From contig DYTA01000067.1 in the NCBI GenBank assembly GCA_020726205.1, positions 1 through 6,353 of the forward strand: a DNA stretch of 6,353 bases, in the 5' to 3' direction. Of the stretch, positions 6,269-6,353 are shown one piece after another (position 1 is the stretch's first letter; each line of letters starts with the position of its first letter). The translations under genes were made by a program, and so were the position numbers. Source of the DNA: Nitrosospira multiformis. Its GTDB lineage: Bacteria > Pseudomonadota > Gammaproteobacteria > Burkholderiales > UBA11063. Under the pieces are notes generated by a model. The model saw nothing but the letters and a program-made list of their open reading frames with translations. It searched no databases and was not told where the DNA came from.

Positions 6269-6353
6269 TTATTCAATGTTGTACACTGAAGTACCAACAA
6301 CAGCAGTTGCACCACTATTAGAATTATCTGTTGATACGGTTACAGAACCAGTA
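6269..6353 (-). CDS. C-terminal end of an unidentified protein (5' part outside window)
   Basis: The minus-strand frame is open from the right edge to the TAA at 6269-6271, giving the last 27 residues, which run from TGSVTVST to GTSVYNIE. They are rich in Ser, Thr, Val, Asn and Gly, with alternating V/T residues. That would suit a beta-rich secreted or surface protein such as a pilin-like or adhesin-type C-terminus, but this is too short to identify. That it is a real coding end is supported by the hairpin 30 nt downstream and by the shared direction of the next gene. Confidence 0.55.
   Translation of the reverse strand, partial: TGSVTVSTDNSNSGATAVVGTSVYNIE

Overview
The window comes from an AT-rich Gram-negative bacterium, most likely a proteobacterium. 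It encodes a signal-peptide-bearing outer-membrane beta-barrel protein and a WecA/MraY-type polyprenyl-phosphate sugar-1-phosphate transferase. Genes are closely packed, with Shine-Dalgarno sites before most starts and strong TTA/AAA codon bias. From memory, the transferase resembles the betaproteobacterial surface-polysaccharide branch (its QKMHEHSVPRIGG and LHMHQL segments). The species cannot be named from this window.

Positions 1-4584 (+ strand) look like the distal end of a surface-polysaccharide (capsule, O-antigen or teichoic-acid-like polymer) cluster. In order it holds: the C-terminal part of a right-handed parallel beta-helix protein (open at the left edge); a TagD-type glycerol-3-phosphate cytidylyltransferase that makes CDP-glycerol; a GT4 glycosyltransferase; a membrane HexNAc-1-phosphate transferase that would start the repeat unit on undecaprenyl phosphate; and a TviB/WbpA-type UDP-N-acetylhexosamine 6-dehydrogenase that makes an acidic UDP-sugar. 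The gaps are 9-47 bp, so the genes are probably co-transcribed; a TATAAT box before the last gene could give it extra expression. Together they predict a lipid-linked anionic polymer with N-acetylhexosaminuronic acid and glycerol phosphate. The glycerophosphotransferase that would use CDP-glycerol, the flippase and the polymerase or export genes are not in view.

A perfect 17-bp hairpin at 4600-4640 separates this cluster from a convergent minus-strand region. That region holds a 508-residue outer-membrane beta-barrel protein (4659-6185) built from two tandem homologous halves of about 225 residues. Upstream of it is a 10-bp hairpin (6213-6238), then the last 27 codons of another minus-strand gene cut by the right edge (6269-6353).

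I found no tRNA, rRNA, CRISPR array, insertion sequence or phage gene. No previously undescribed multi-gene system is evident. The most notable points are the internally duplicated barrel, the pairing of TagD with a uronic-acid dehydrogenase in a Gram-negative setting, and the G-to-D change in the TagD signature motif.
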